Part shown: piece after piece, positions 1-8,363 of the stretch
Layout of the letters: each line of letters starts with the position of its first letter
Position numbering within the stretch: position 1 is the stretch's first letter
Source: an uncultured Lachnospiraceae bacterium
GTDB lineage: Bacteria; Bacillota; Clostridia; Lachnospirales; Lachnospiraceae
NCBI GenBank assembly: GCA_945929965.1
Contig: CAMEOT010000020.1
Span: forward strand, 1-51,614
DNA: 51,614 bases
Direction of reading: 5' to 3'
Program-made: the position numbers and the translations under genes
The notes under the pieces: generated by a model
Seen by the model: only the letters and a program-made list of their open reading frames with translations
Database searches by the model: none
Told to the model about the DNA's origin: nothing

Positions 1-13
1 CAGTCCTCTTGAG

Positions 14-86
14 TGCACCGCCAGGGGCTCGAACCCTGGACACCCTGATTAAGAGTCAGGTGCTCTACCAACTGAGCTAGCGGTGC
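14..86 (-). tRNA. tRNA-Lys (anticodon CTT)
   Basis: Read on the minus strand, this 73-nt stretch folds as a complete cloverleaf. The acceptor stem is GCACCGC pairing with GCGGTGC, followed by discriminator A. The D-arm has GCTCAGTTGGTAGAGC, the T-arm has GGTTCGAGCC, and the anticodon loop CTCTTAA puts CTT at positions 34-36, so it decodes AAG lysine. CCA is not encoded; the next bases are CTC. Upstream, at 95-122, there is an 8-bp inverted repeat (TGTCGTTG/CAACGACA) between the tRNA and a weak possible promoter (TTGCAT ... GATAAT). Confidence 0.95.
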
Positions 87-214
87 ATTTTCTGTGTCGT
101 TGTTATGTCTCCCGCAACGACAAGACATATATTATCACATGGTTTTCAAGAATGCAAGTATTTTTTGAAAAAAATTTAAATATTTTTTTCGATTTATTTG
201 TACAATAGGTGAAA

Positions 215-661
215 TTACTGTTTTTTACGGGCTTCCTGGCACTTTTTGCAGTAGCCGTACAGCTCTAATTTGTGTCCGGTGACAGTGAAGTCTCCGGTAT
301 CCTGCTCTAAATGCACATGTGCAAAGGGGCAGCTGGGCAGCGGAATCCGCTTATGACATTCCAGGCAGACCGCATAATGGGTATGTTCCCCGCGGTTCAA
401 TTCGTATACTACGGTACCATCTCCCATGAACGTTGTCTTCTCTACCATTCCGTGTTCTTCAAATGTTGCCAGGATCCGGTAGATCGTGGATACAGCATAA
501 TCGCTGCCTTCGTGATCTCTCTCAATACGATTGTAAATCTGTACGGCGCTGAGGGGCTCGGTTGCTTCCTCCAGCACCTGATACACGCATTTTCTCTGTT
601 TGGTCCATTTCAATCCCTTGGGATAAGAAATATCATTGTGTTCACATTTATGTTCTTCCAT
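215..661 (-). CDS. Fur-family metalloregulator (Fur/Zur type)
   Basis: A 148-aa DNA-binding repressor of the Fur family. The N-terminal winged helix contains a typical recognition stretch (SDYAVSTIYRILATFEEHG, about residues 53-71). The C-terminal dimerisation half has two CxxC pairs (C99/C102 and C138/C141) that would hold the structural zinc, and a His-rich segment between them. The frame is open upstream to 760, but the ATG at 661 has an AAAGGA site about 9 nt before it and starts at the normal family length. It lies 167 nt downstream of a metal exporter gene on the same strand, so it probably regulates that gene through the palindrome at 1764-1800. Whether it senses zinc, iron or manganese cannot be read from the sequence. 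Confidence 0.9.
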   Translation of the reverse strand: MEEHKCEHNDISYPKGLKWTKQRKCVYQVLEEATEPLSAVQIYNRIERDHEGSDYAVSTIYRILATFEEHGMVEKTTFMGDGTVVYELNRGEHTHYAVCLECHKRIPLPSCPFAHVHLEQDTGDFTVTGHKLELYGYCKKCQEARKKQ

Positions 662-828
662 AGATATCTGTCCTTTTATATCGCGATCCGGGGCATCCGC
701 AGTGCTGCTCAGCTCGGTAACGCCCTGCGTTCCCTCACTGGACGGGCGTCGCCCTATCAAAATTGGATCTGCTTCTTATGCCTGCAAGCAGTCAAAGAGT
801 CAGCTCTCAATTTTGGCACTGCTCGTGC

Positions 829-1710
829 CTACAACCAGTTTATCACAATTCCTATCAAAACACCAATCACATATAAAATTCCCACGATTTTCAGATTTTC
901 CTTTTTATCCGGATTCACACGGAACAACACCAGCAGTCCTACTCCCGCGCCTACCAGCAATCCGGACATCATGGCTCCAAGGCTGATCACACCACTGATA
1001 TACAATTGTGTTATGGTCACAGATGCTGCACAGTTGGGGATCAGTCCTACCAATCCTGCCAGCACAGGTCCCAGTACGGGACGATTCAGGATCAGACCGG
1101 CCAGAACATCTTCTCCCACAAAATGCAGTGCTGTGTTCAGAACAAATCCAATGACTATAATGAAAAAGGTAATGTGAAGCATATGTTTTACCGCAGACAG
1201 AAAAATGCCATCCTCTTCACAATGGCAGTTCTCATGCTCACAGATTTCATGAATGTGCTCTTCCTCTTCATGGTCATTTTCCCCATGCCCGTGAACATGG
1301 TCATGAGGATGTATCTTCCTCTCCCGGACCAACAGATCGATCACAAACCCGGCTATGGCACCAATGGCTGCTTTCGCTCCCAGCACGCCCAGTACAAAGC
1401 GGATATCCATTTTCTCCGAAATCAGGATCGGCAGCATCTCATCAGAAGTGGACAGATAAATGGCTATCAGTGTTCCCAGAGTGATCACCCTGCCTGCATA
1501 TAAGTTGGATGCTGCTGCCGAGAACCCACACTGAGGCAGCACACCTGCCACGCCACCGATCAACGGTCCCATTTTACCTGCTTTACGCACCATATGTGTG
1601 GTCTTCTCGCCAGCCTTATGCTCCAGATATTCCATAGCCAGATAGGTCAGGAACAAAAATGGCACCAGCTTTATACTATCTATTAAAGTATCTAAAATAA
1701 CTTCCGACAT
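829..1710 (-). CDS. Putative heavy-metal/manganese exporter, His-rich (ArsP_2-like)
   Basis: A 293-aa polytopic membrane protein. It resembles the family called putative manganese transporter or arsenic efflux protein (10-TM heavy-metal exporter, PF11449-like). Two related membrane halves each carry a short Cys motif (LPQCGFSAAASNLYAG near residue 60 and IPNCAASVTITQLYISG near residue 225). A cytosolic linker of about 35 residues is packed with His, Asp, Glu and Cys (about 132-167), a likely metal-binding loop. It heads a leftward unit with the Fur-family gene. A strong promoter overlapping a perfect palindrome lies just upstream (1764-1826), so metal-dependent repression is likely. The substrate metal is an inference only. 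Confidence 0.8.
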   Translation of the reverse strand: MSEVILDTLIDSIKLVPFLFLTYLAMEYLEHKAGEKTTHMVRKAGKMGPLIGGVAGVLPQCGFSAAASNLYAGRVITLGTLIAIYLSTSDEMLPILISEKMDIRFVLGVLGAKAAIGAIAGFVIDLLVRERKIHPHDHVHGHGENDHEEEEHIHEICEHENCHCEEDGIFLSAVKHMLHITFFIIVIGFVLNTALHFVGEDVLAGLILNRPVLGPVLAGLVGLIPNCAASVTITQLYISGVISLGAMMSGLLVGAGVGLLVLFRVNPDKKENLKIVGILYVIGVLIGIVINWL

Positions 1711-1763
1711 GACTCTTACCTTTCCATACTTTCTTTGTCAAATGAATACTTAATCATATATTT

Positions 1764-1826
1764 GTTCTAAATGCAAATGAGTTGCATTTGCATTTAGAAC
1801 TATAACACATTTTTTTATATTGTCAA
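1764..1826 (-). promoter_or_regulatory. Promoter with Fur-type palindromic operator for the metal exporter
   Basis: On the minus strand there is a -35 TTGACA (1821-1826), a 16-bp spacer and a -10 TATAGT (1799-1804). Starting at the -10 is a perfect inverted repeat of 16 bp with a 5-nt centre (arms 1764-1779 and 1785-1800, arm sequence GTTCTAAATGCAAATG). Inside it are overlapping shorter dyads (AAATGCAA/TTGCATTT), the layered arrangement usual for Fur-family operators. Its position over the -10 and start site fits repression. Binding by the neighbouring Fur-family protein is inferred. Confidence 0.75.
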
Positions 1827-1933
1827 TATTTTAATTATAAAAAATGCGCTATGCTATGATAAGCTGCGAAAAGCAAGAGAATGCCCATCCGGGCAAAAGC
1901 CAGCCGGTATACCGTCTTATTATTGCAATTCGA

Positions 1934-3304
1934 TCAATCTTCGATCAATCCTTTTTTCTTCCATGCTCCGCTCCGCCAGCGCAACATCATTCCGACCGCA
2001 CGGCTGCATTCATCTGCTGTCAGACCGATATAAGCACCCACTACTGCCAGATGCAGCTGTATCCCCAACAGATACGTTCCTCCCGCTGCACACAAAAACA
2101 TGAAAACAGCTCCGAGGATCACCGGAAATACAGCATCTCCACTGGTTTTCAGTGCATTTCCGTATACCAGATTTGTGACTCGTCCGGCTTCCAGGGCAAT
2201 GTCAATAACCATCAGCTTCTGCACTAGTTCTACCATACTCTTATCCTGCGTGAAAAAAGAGATCAGGACCGGGGCACTGACTGCAAACAGAAATTCTGTT
2301 CCCATCGCCAGTACCGCTCCGATCGCCGCAGATTTTTTAGTCTGCTTATCACATATTTCATATTTTCCCGCACCCATGTACCATCCGGTCATAATGGCAT
2401 TCGCCTGTGCAAGCGCACTTCCCACACAAAAGGATAAATTCGTGATCTGTGCCGTATAGGAGCGGGCTGCCACATTGATTCCTTCTGTATCCATCTGGTT
2501 CAGAAAACGGATCACCAGTGTCATCGCTACATTATAAATAATATTCTCCAAAGCGGAAGGTAATCCGATCCTGATGATCTTCCGCAAAATCTCTCCGGAA
2601 TTTACCCTCTCCGAATATTTTTTTGCAGGGATCAGCCGCCGTACAAAGATCACGATCAATATCAGATTCACTACTTTGGAGATCACTGTTGCGGATGCGA
2701 CCCCCTGCACGCCGAGGTGGAAACGAAACAGAAACACGGCATTTAATATAAAGTTCAGAATATTACCTGTCACAGTTGCGATCAGAGGCTGTTTCGTATA
2801 TCCAAACGCACGCAGATATCCTGCCAGTATGGGAATCATTGCGTTCAATATACTTCCGCCTCCTACGATCCGCAGGTATTGTACGGCAGGCTCCTTCAAT
2901 GCCGGTGCAATACCTACCACATACAGAATCCCATCGGAACAGAAAAATAAAAACACAGACATCACAACACCCAGGATCCCATTAAACCATAATCCCAGAG
3001 TCTTCGCCTGACAGGCGATCCCCGGTCTGCCCGCACCGATATTCTGTGTCATCACAGCCAGCATTCCCATAGAAACTACCGAATACATAATAATAAATAC
3101 ACCGATATAAGTATTTGCTGTTCCGACTGCTCCGACTGCCTGATCTCCCACTGAAGAAAGCATTAAGGTATCCACCATTCCGGACAACATGTAAAAGATC
3201 GTCTCCAGACACAGTGGTACAAATAATTGAAATAATGACTTATTCTGTCCTTCCATCGTAGGTTTTATATCCTTTCTGCGGTTCCTAAAAATTTTCATTT
3301 TCAT
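1934..3304 (-). CDS. MATE family multidrug/cation efflux protein
   Basis: A 456-aa inner-membrane protein with about 12 hydrophobic segments and the two-fold repeated layout of the MATE family (for example LFQLFVPLCLETIFYMLSGMVDTLMLSSVGDQAVGAVG near the N terminus and PSALENIIYNVAMTLVIRFLNQ at the start of the second half). MATE proteins export organic cations or drugs in exchange for Na+ or H+. Length is normal. No strong ribosome site precedes the ATG at 3304; the in-frame ATG at 3298 is an alternative. It is divergently arranged with an AraC-type regulator at 3472, which may control it. The shared intergenic region holds ACTATTC repeats. Confidence 0.88.
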   Translation of the reverse strand: MKMKIFRNRRKDIKPTMEGQNKSLFQLFVPLCLETIFYMLSGMVDTLMLSSVGDQAVGAVGTANTYIGVFIIMYSVVSMGMLAVMTQNIGAGRPGIACQAKTLGLWFNGILGVVMSVFLFFCSDGILYVVGIAPALKEPAVQYLRIVGGGSILNAMIPILAGYLRAFGYTKQPLIATVTGNILNFILNAVFLFRFHLGVQGVASATVISKVVNLILIVIFVRRLIPAKKYSERVNSGEILRKIIRIGLPSALENIIYNVAMTLVIRFLNQMDTEGINVAARSYTAQITNLSFCVGSALAQANAIMTGWYMGAGKYEICDKQTKKSAAIGAVLAMGTEFLFAVSAPVLISFFTQDKSMVELVQKLMVIDIALEAGRVTNLVYGNALKTSGDAVFPVILGAVFMFLCAAGGTYLLGIQLHLAVVGAYIGLTADECSRAVGMMLRWRSGAWKKKGLIED

Positions 3305-3310
3305 TTTACA

Positions 3311-3337
3311 ACTATTCAGAATACTATTCCGAATAGT
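3311..3337. repeat. ACTATTC repeat and palindrome in the MATE/AraC divergent region
   Basis: Two copies of ACTATTC are followed by a reverse copy; 3323-3337 is the palindrome ACTATTCCGAATAGT. The first copy resembles the core of the TAACTATTCAGAA element found at 28652-28874 and 48128-48155. Being in a divergent promoter region, it could instead be an operator. The two readings cannot be separated by eye. Confidence 0.5.
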
Positions 3338-3471
3338 CTCTTCAATTTTTACATATTACTACTTTATCTTTCCTAAAACTTGCATTTTTACCACAGAAAA
3401 TTGACTTATTTCTACTTTTATAGTAATCTGACCATAATATCCTCTACTCCACTTCACAGAAAGGCCTGCCT

Positions 3472-4335
3472 ATGTACCCTGAATTAAGAGAAGAACGCAT
3501 TCACGGAACAAAAGAATTTCCTTTTAGCTGTTATCACCTGCATGATATGCCTGCTTTTTTTCAGATTCCTGTCCACTGGCATCCGGAGGTCGAGATCATA
3601 TATGTCCGCTCCGGCTCTCTTAAGATCATCATTGAAGGAGAAGAATACGAAGCGGCCGGCGGCTCCGTCTATTTTGTAAATCCCGGTGAGCTTCATTTTA
3701 TGGGTTCCGCAATTCCGGGCGTAGACTATCATACCCTGCTGTTCCCACTGGAATTTATTTCCTTTCAGACGGATGATCTGTTGGAAACGGAGTTTCTCCT
3801 TCCCTTGCGTAACCATGAATTGCTTTTGCATCATAATCTTTCCCACGAAAAAAGCTGTCCTGACATCATTTCTCTCATCCGTGAGATCCTGTCTGTCAGA
3901 CAGCTTCCAAGTACATTGAGCGGGCATTTCCGATTACGTATTTTATTGTTGTCACTTATCCAAAAAATTGCTTCCTGCGGAACCATTAACCCAATGGGCT
4001 CCAAAAGGAACGATCCGATGCAGCGTGAGATACTGACTTATCTGCAGTATAACTACACGGAACCCCTTCGATTGGAAACCCTGGCAGAGCAATTTCATTT
4101 ATCCGAAAAATATTTGTCCCGCTATTTTAAGCAGCATTTTCATCTGACTCTGACGCAATACCTGATGCATCTGAGGCTGACCCATGCCTGCCATCTGTTA
4201 GAGAGCACCTCTCTGCCGGTTACAGAGGTTGCCCTGCAGTCCGGCTTACCCAACGTGAGTCATTTTATCCGCTGCTTTCATAGGACATATCAGATGTCTC
4301 CGCTGCAATATCGTAAACAACTGCCCTATCAATGA
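3472..4335 (+). CDS. AraC-family transcriptional regulator with N-terminal cupin
   Basis: A 287-aa regulator. The first about 130 residues form a cupin-type sensing domain (HWHPEVEIIYVRSGSLKIIIEG, then NPGELHFM). The last about 100 residues are the double helix-turn-helix DNA-binding domain (LETLAEQFHLSEKYLSRYFKQ and VTEVALQSGLPNVSHFIRCFHRTY..SPLQYRKQ). The start ATG has an AGAAAGG site. Such proteins usually sense a sugar or small metabolite and activate a nearby transport or catabolic gene. Candidates here are the divergent MATE gene and the convergent ROK kinase, whose 3' end overlaps this gene by 7 nt. Confidence 0.9.
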   Translation: MYPELREERIHGTKEFPFSCYHLHDMPAFFQIPVHWHPEVEIIYVRSGSLKIIIEGEEYEAAGGSVYFVNPGELHFMGSAIPGVDYHTLLFPLEFISFQTDDLLETEFLLPLRNHELLLHHNLSHEKSCPDIISLIREILSVRQLPSTLSGHFRLRILLLSLIQKIASCGTINPMGSKRNDPMQREILTYLQYNYTEPLRLETLAEQFHLSEKYLSRYFKQHFHLTLTQYLMHLRLTHACHLLESTSLPVTEVALQSGLPNVSHFIRCFHRTYQMSPLQYRKQLPYQ

Positions 4336-5216
4336 TCGTTTTCAAGAGCTCTTCTTGCAAGCTCCAGACATCCCATGATGCCCTGATCATCGTGAAGAGA
4401 TGCCGGCACCACATAATGCTCCATGTCTGCAAGTTCATCCGTTACGATATAGCCATTGATATATTCCTTAAGTTTCTTGCGGATGAGCGGGAACAACTGC
4501 TCCTGGTGCATAACACCGCCGCCTAAAATGATCATTTCCGGAGATACCGTCATGACATAGCCGGTCAGCGCCTGAGCAATGTAATCTGCCTCCAGCTCCC
4601 ATACTTCCGGACAATCTGCCAAGTCCACTGCTTTCCTGCCCCAGCGTTCTTCGATAGCAGGGCCTGCCGCCAGACCTTCCAGACAATTCTTATGATAAGG
4701 ACATCTTCCGGCATAAGTATCTGCGGTCCGCTTCGTGATCAACACATGTCCTGTCTCCGGATGGAGCATTCCGTGATGCAGCTCTCCGTTACTATAAATA
4801 CCACCGCCGACACCGGTACCGATGGTCAGATACATGACACACTTTTTCCCTTGTGCCTGTCCGAAAGTCACTTCGCCGAGGACAGAACCATTCACATCCG
4901 TATCGAATCCCACGGGGCAATGAAGTGCCTCCTGCATCTGCCCAACAATATCGCAGTCCCTCCAGGCCAGCTTTGGCGTGGTTGTGATATAACCGTATTT
5001 TTCTGAATCTCTGTCCAGCTCAATAGGCCCGAAACAGGCAATTCCCAATGCATCGATCCCCTTGTCCCTAAAATAAGCAATCATCTTAGGAATCGTCTCC
5101 TTAGGCGTAGTTGTAGGAATCGATACCTGTTCATAAATTGTACCATTCTCATCCCCAATAGCGCAGACCATTTTTGTACCGCCGGCTTCCAATGCACCCA
5201 GACGTAATTTTGCCAT
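4329..5216 (-). CDS. ROK-family fructokinase/hexokinase
   Basis: A 295-aa sugar kinase of the ROK family, closest in style to the GmuE/YdhR fructokinase group. Visible motifs are an N-terminal ALEAGGTKMVCAIG phosphate loop, GTGVGGG, the HPETGHV motif, and the zinc site GRCPYHKNCLEG that marks ROK enzymes. It would phosphorylate fructose or a related hexose with ATP in the cytosol. The start has GCAGGGAG before ATATGG and a good promoter upstream (5294-5322). The 3' end overlaps the AraC gene tail to tail by 7 nt, so stop codons of the two genes interlock. Confidence 0.9.
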   Translation of the reverse strand: MAKLRLGALEAGGTKMVCAIGDENGTIYEQVSIPTTTPKETIPKMIAYFRDKGIDALGIACFGPIELDRDSEKYGYITTTPKLAWRDCDIVGQMQEALHCPVGFDTDVNGSVLGEVTFGQAQGKKCVMYLTIGTGVGGGIYSNGELHHGMLHPETGHVLITKRTADTYAGRCPYHKNCLEGLAAGPAIEERWGRKAVDLADCPEVWELEADYIAQALTGYVMTVSPEMIILGGGVMHQEQLFPLIRKKLKEYINGYIVTDELADMEHYVVPASLHDDQGIMGCLELARRALENDH

Positions 5217-5293
5217 ATAAACTCCCTGCCTTTCCAGATTCTGTCTGTCAAATATATCCTGAGCTTTTCCTTCGGATTCTGCTCTCTGTGGTT

Positions 5294-5322
5294 AGTATAG
5301 CAAATCCTTTTCTCCCTGTTAA
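5294..5322 (-). promoter_or_regulatory. Promoter of the ROK kinase gene
   Basis: On the minus strand, TTAACA (5317-5322), a 17-bp spacer and TATACT (5294-5299), about 78 nt before the kinase start codon. This is a good match to a sigma-A promoter. Confidence 0.6.
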
Positions 5323-5441
5323 TATCAATTTTTATGGAGTTTCTCTCTCTTTTTAATTTTCTCTTTTCCGGGGAATCTTTCCTATGATATACTTGTTATA
5401 GTGTTCTCAGTTACACACAAATTGCAGGAGGTTATATCACA

Positions 5442-6290
5442 ATGAAAAAAATATGGATCGTCGGTTCCCTCGGTCACATGGGGCAGGCGTTGATCAGGTT
5501 GTTAGACATGATGGAATATGAATTATACGAAACCGATAAGGACGAGCTGGATATCACGGATGAACATGCAGTTTCCCTGTTCATGCACCGCAATCGTCCC
5601 GATGTCGTCATCAACTGTGCAGGATATCATCCTTTTGCCGATGCAGCGCAGTCGGAGACAGATATGGCTTACAAGGTAAACGCCGTAGGTGCGAGGAATC
5701 TTGCGCAGTCTGCGGAGAGCATTCAGGCAAAACTCATTCAGATCTCTACGGATGATGTATTTTCCAGCGCATCCGACACACCCTATAATGAGTTCGATGA
5801 TGTAAATCCTGTGGGACTGTTTGCGAAATCCAAATATGCCGGAGAAAAATTCGTCATCCAGCTGATGACCCGCTATGTCATTATCCGCAGTTCCTGGATC
5901 TATGGCATCGGCAAAGACTTTTTGAATGAAGTACTCGAAGCAGCCGCGGACCCTCAGATATCCACTATGGAACTGCTAAATAACGACCGTGCGGTACCTA
6001 CCTCCGCTGCTGAGCTTGCACGCGTGGTAAAATTTTTCATCGACAACGACCATTACGGTATCTATCACGCCGTATGCAGCGGCGGTTCCTGCACACGCCT
6101 GGAATTTGCGAAAGAGATCCTGCGTCTTGCCGGAAAAGAGGACCGGCTTACCGTCACAGTAAAAGACGGCACCCCGGAGAAATATTCCGTACTGGATAAT
6201 ATGATGCTGCGTCTCACCGGCATCGAAGAACCCAGTGGCTGGAGAGAGACACTTGCTTCCTACATGAAAGAAACCGGAGGACTGGAATAG
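5442..6290 (+). CDS. RmlD-like NAD(P)-dependent oxidoreductase with altered active site
   Basis: A 282-aa Rossmann protein of the dTDP-4-dehydrorhamnose reductase (RmlD) type: nucleotide loop GSLGHMG at residues 8-14, then STDDVF, RSSWIYG and PTSAAELA. In active RmlD enzymes the catalytic pair lies in a YGKTKLAGE-like motif. Here that motif reads FAKSKYAGEK (from residue 127), so the lysine is present but the tyrosine is phenylalanine. The usual TDYVF is also TDDVF. It could be an enzyme with altered chemistry or a non-catalytic NAD(P)-binding subunit. It has a GGAGG site before the ATG. Its stop codon overlaps the GTG start of the downstream symporter, so the two are translationally coupled. 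No other rhamnose genes are nearby. Confidence 0.75.
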   Translation: MKKIWIVGSLGHMGQALIRLLDMMEYELYETDKDELDITDEHAVSLFMHRNRPDVVINCAGYHPFADAAQSETDMAYKVNAVGARNLAQSAESIQAKLIQISTDDVFSSASDTPYNEFDDVNPVGLFAKSKYAGEKFVIQLMTRYVIIRSSWIYGIGKDFLNEVLEAAADPQISTMELLNNDRAVPTSAAELARVVKFFIDNDHYGIYHAVCSGGSCTRLEFAKEILRLAGKEDRLTVTVKDGTPEKYSVLDNMMLRLTGIEEPSGWRETLASYMKETGGLE

Positions 6291-7567
6291 TGGAAAAACA
6301 CGAAAAAGAAAAGAAAGAACTCGGTCTGTCCACCAAAATCTTTATCGCTCTTTTAACCGGTGCGGTGTGTGGTGTGCTGATCCATTATTATATGCCGGAA
6401 GGGTACTTTAGAGATACGATTCTGATCAACGGTATTCTCTATGTACTGGGCAACGGTTTTATCCGCCTGATGCAGATGCTGGTGGTTCCTCTGGTATTCT
6501 GCTCCCTGGTCTGCGGCGCCATGGCCATCGGTGATACGAAGACGTTGGGAACTGTGGGTGTGAAAACGATCCTGTTCTATCTGTGCACCACTGCTTTGGC
6601 GATCTGCGTGGCACTGGGTATTGCCAGTCTGATCAATCCCGGCGTTGGCTTAAATATTGCATTGCCGGAGGATGCCACCGAAGTCGCGACCACCCGGGTA
6701 GATTTTGCGGAAACGTTGTTGAATATTATTCCGAAAAATATTTTTACCTCTCTGTCCACCGGAGATATGCTGCCGATCATCTTCTTTGCTTTATTTGTCG
6801 GCATCCTTCTGGCTGCCATGGGCAACCGGGTCTCCACTGTGGCGAACTTTTTCAGTCAGTTCAATGACATTATGATGGAAATGACGATTGCAGTCATGAA
6901 AGCAGCCCCTGTCGGTGTCTTCTGCCTGATTGCCAAAACCTTCGCAGGTATCGGCTTCGACGCTTTTGTGCCTATGCTGAAGTATATGGGAAGCGTCATT
7001 CTGGCACTGGCAGTACAGTGTTTCGTGGTATATCAGGTCATGCTGTTTGCCTTCACCCGGTTGAATCCTTTTAAGTTTATTAAAAAGTTCTTCCCGGTTA
7101 TGACCTTTGCTTTCTCCACTTCCACCAGTAATGCGACGATCCCTCTGTCTATCGACACTCTGTATAAAAAAATCGGTGTCTCCAAACAGATTTCGTCCTT
7201 TACGATTCCTCTGGGTGCCACCATTAACATGGACGGTACTTCCATTATGCAGGGCGTAGCAGTTGTTTTCATAGCACAGGCTTACGGTATTCCTCTGACC
7301 CCGGCTGCCATTGCTACTGTCATTGCCACCGCGACGATCGCCTCCATCGGTACTGCCGGTGTCCCCAGTGTCGGTCTGGTCACCTTGTCCATGGTACTGA
7401 CCTCCGTGGGACTGCCTACCGAAGGCATTGCACTGATCATGGGTATCGACCGTATTCTGGATATGCTTCGTACCGCTGTCAATATTACCGGTGATGCCGT
7501 ATGTACCACTATCGTGGCTAAGCAGCAGGGTGCCTTTAATGAGAATACTTTCCGGGCAGATAACTGA
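6290..7567 (+). CDS. Dicarboxylate/amino acid:cation symporter (DAACS/Glt family)
   Basis: A 425-aa membrane carrier of the sodium:dicarboxylate symporter family. The signature serine-rich hairpin (AFSTSTSNATIP) and the ligand and sodium-binding motif NMDGTS are both present, with a C-terminal GIDRILDMLRTAVNITGDA segment that normally contacts the substrate. It would import glutamate, aspartate, serine or a C4-dicarboxylate using Na+ or H+. The start is GTG, overlapping the stop of the RmlD-like gene, with GGAGG 9 nt upstream. A strong terminator follows at 7612. Confidence 0.92.
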   Translation: MEKHEKEKKELGLSTKIFIALLTGAVCGVLIHYYMPEGYFRDTILINGILYVLGNGFIRLMQMLVVPLVFCSLVCGAMAIGDTKTLGTVGVKTILFYLCTTALAICVALGIASLINPGVGLNIALPEDATEVATTRVDFAETLLNIIPKNIFTSLSTGDMLPIIFFALFVGILLAAMGNRVSTVANFFSQFNDIMMEMTIAVMKAAPVGVFCLIAKTFAGIGFDAFVPMLKYMGSVILALAVQCFVVYQVMLFAFTRLNPFKFIKKFFPVMTFAFSTSTSNATIPLSIDTLYKKIGVSKQISSFTIPLGATINMDGTSIMQGVAVVFIAQAYGIPLTPAAIATVIATATIASIGTAGVPSVGLVTLSMVLTSVGLPTEGIALIMGIDRILDMLRTAVNITGDAVCTTIVAKQQGAFNENTFRADN

Positions 7568-7611
7568 TCACCCGTTTACAACTTTTCAGACGGCTGCCAC
7601 CGTATAAAAAT

Positions 7612-7666
7612 AAGTGAAACATTCTGTCTTGTGCTCAAATACACCGTCAGATGTTTCACTTTTTTA
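7612..7666. terminator. Bidirectional intrinsic terminator between symporter and ktrA
   Basis: Inverted repeat AAGTGAAACAT (7612-7622) / ATGTTTCACTT (7651-7661), extendable by CTG/CAG pairs. A T-run follows on the plus strand, and TTATTTTTAT follows on the minus strand. It serves the rightward symporter and the leftward ktrA. Confidence 0.85.
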
Positions 7667-7681
7667 TAACTCGCAGCTATT

Positions 7682-8332
7682 CTATTTCAGTTTATTGAGT
7701 TTTGCCCGGTTGGCAATAACGATCAGCCGCATATCCTGTGTCAGAGGTTCTTCCGGATCGATATTGGTATTTACATTTTTTCCTTCGATGATCGCCACCA
7801 CGTTAATGGAATATTTTTTCCGCAGATTCAGTTCAATCAGGTTCTTCCCGATCCACTGCTGTTTCACTTCCAGTTCCACCATAGACACATCCTGAGACAA
7901 TTCGATAATGTCCATGAAGCCGGAGCTTAACAGATTTTTGGCCAGGTGGATCCCTGACTCACTCTCGGGGAATACTACCCGGTCTGCCCCTACTTTCGTG
8001 AGGATCTTGCAGTTTATCTCCGTGGAGCATTTGGCGATAACGGTCTTTACGCCCAGTTCTTTACACAGCATGGTTGCCATAACACTGGCTTCCAGATGAT
8101 TTGCCATGGTCACAATGACCACATCAATATTGGCAATACCGATCTGTCTCAACGCTTCCGGATCTGTAACATCCGCACATTTACAGTATGGAATCTCTGA
8201 AATTGCCGCATTGACAACTGCCTCTCTGTTGTCCACCGCTACCACCTCTGCGCCGTTCTCTGCCAACTCCTTCGCCACACTTCTTCCATATCTTCCAAGT
8301 CCAAATACTGCATAGGTCTGATTGATTCCCAT
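7682..8332 (-). CDS. ktrA: KtrA-type potassium uptake regulatory subunit (RCK)
   Basis: A 216-aa cytosolic protein with an RCK_N Rossmann domain (AVFGLGRYGRSVAKEL, then VAVDNRE) and an RCK_C domain from about residue 140. Octameric rings of such proteins gate the KtrB channel in response to ATP/ADP and c-di-AMP. It follows ktrB by 31 nt on the same strand, the standard arrangement, and ends at the bidirectional terminator at 7612. Confidence 0.92.
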   Translation of the reverse strand: MGINQTYAVFGLGRYGRSVAKELAENGAEVVAVDNREAVVNAAISEIPYCKCADVTDPEALRQIGIANIDVVIVTMANHLEASVMATMLCKELGVKTVIAKCSTEINCKILTKVGADRVVFPESESGIHLAKNLLSSGFMDIIELSQDVSMVELEVKQQWIGKNLIELNLRKKYSINVVAIIEGKNVNTNIDPEEPLTQDMRLIVIANRAKLNKLK

Positions 8333-8363
8333 AGTCTCTTCCTTCCTGTTGTTTCGATCTGCT

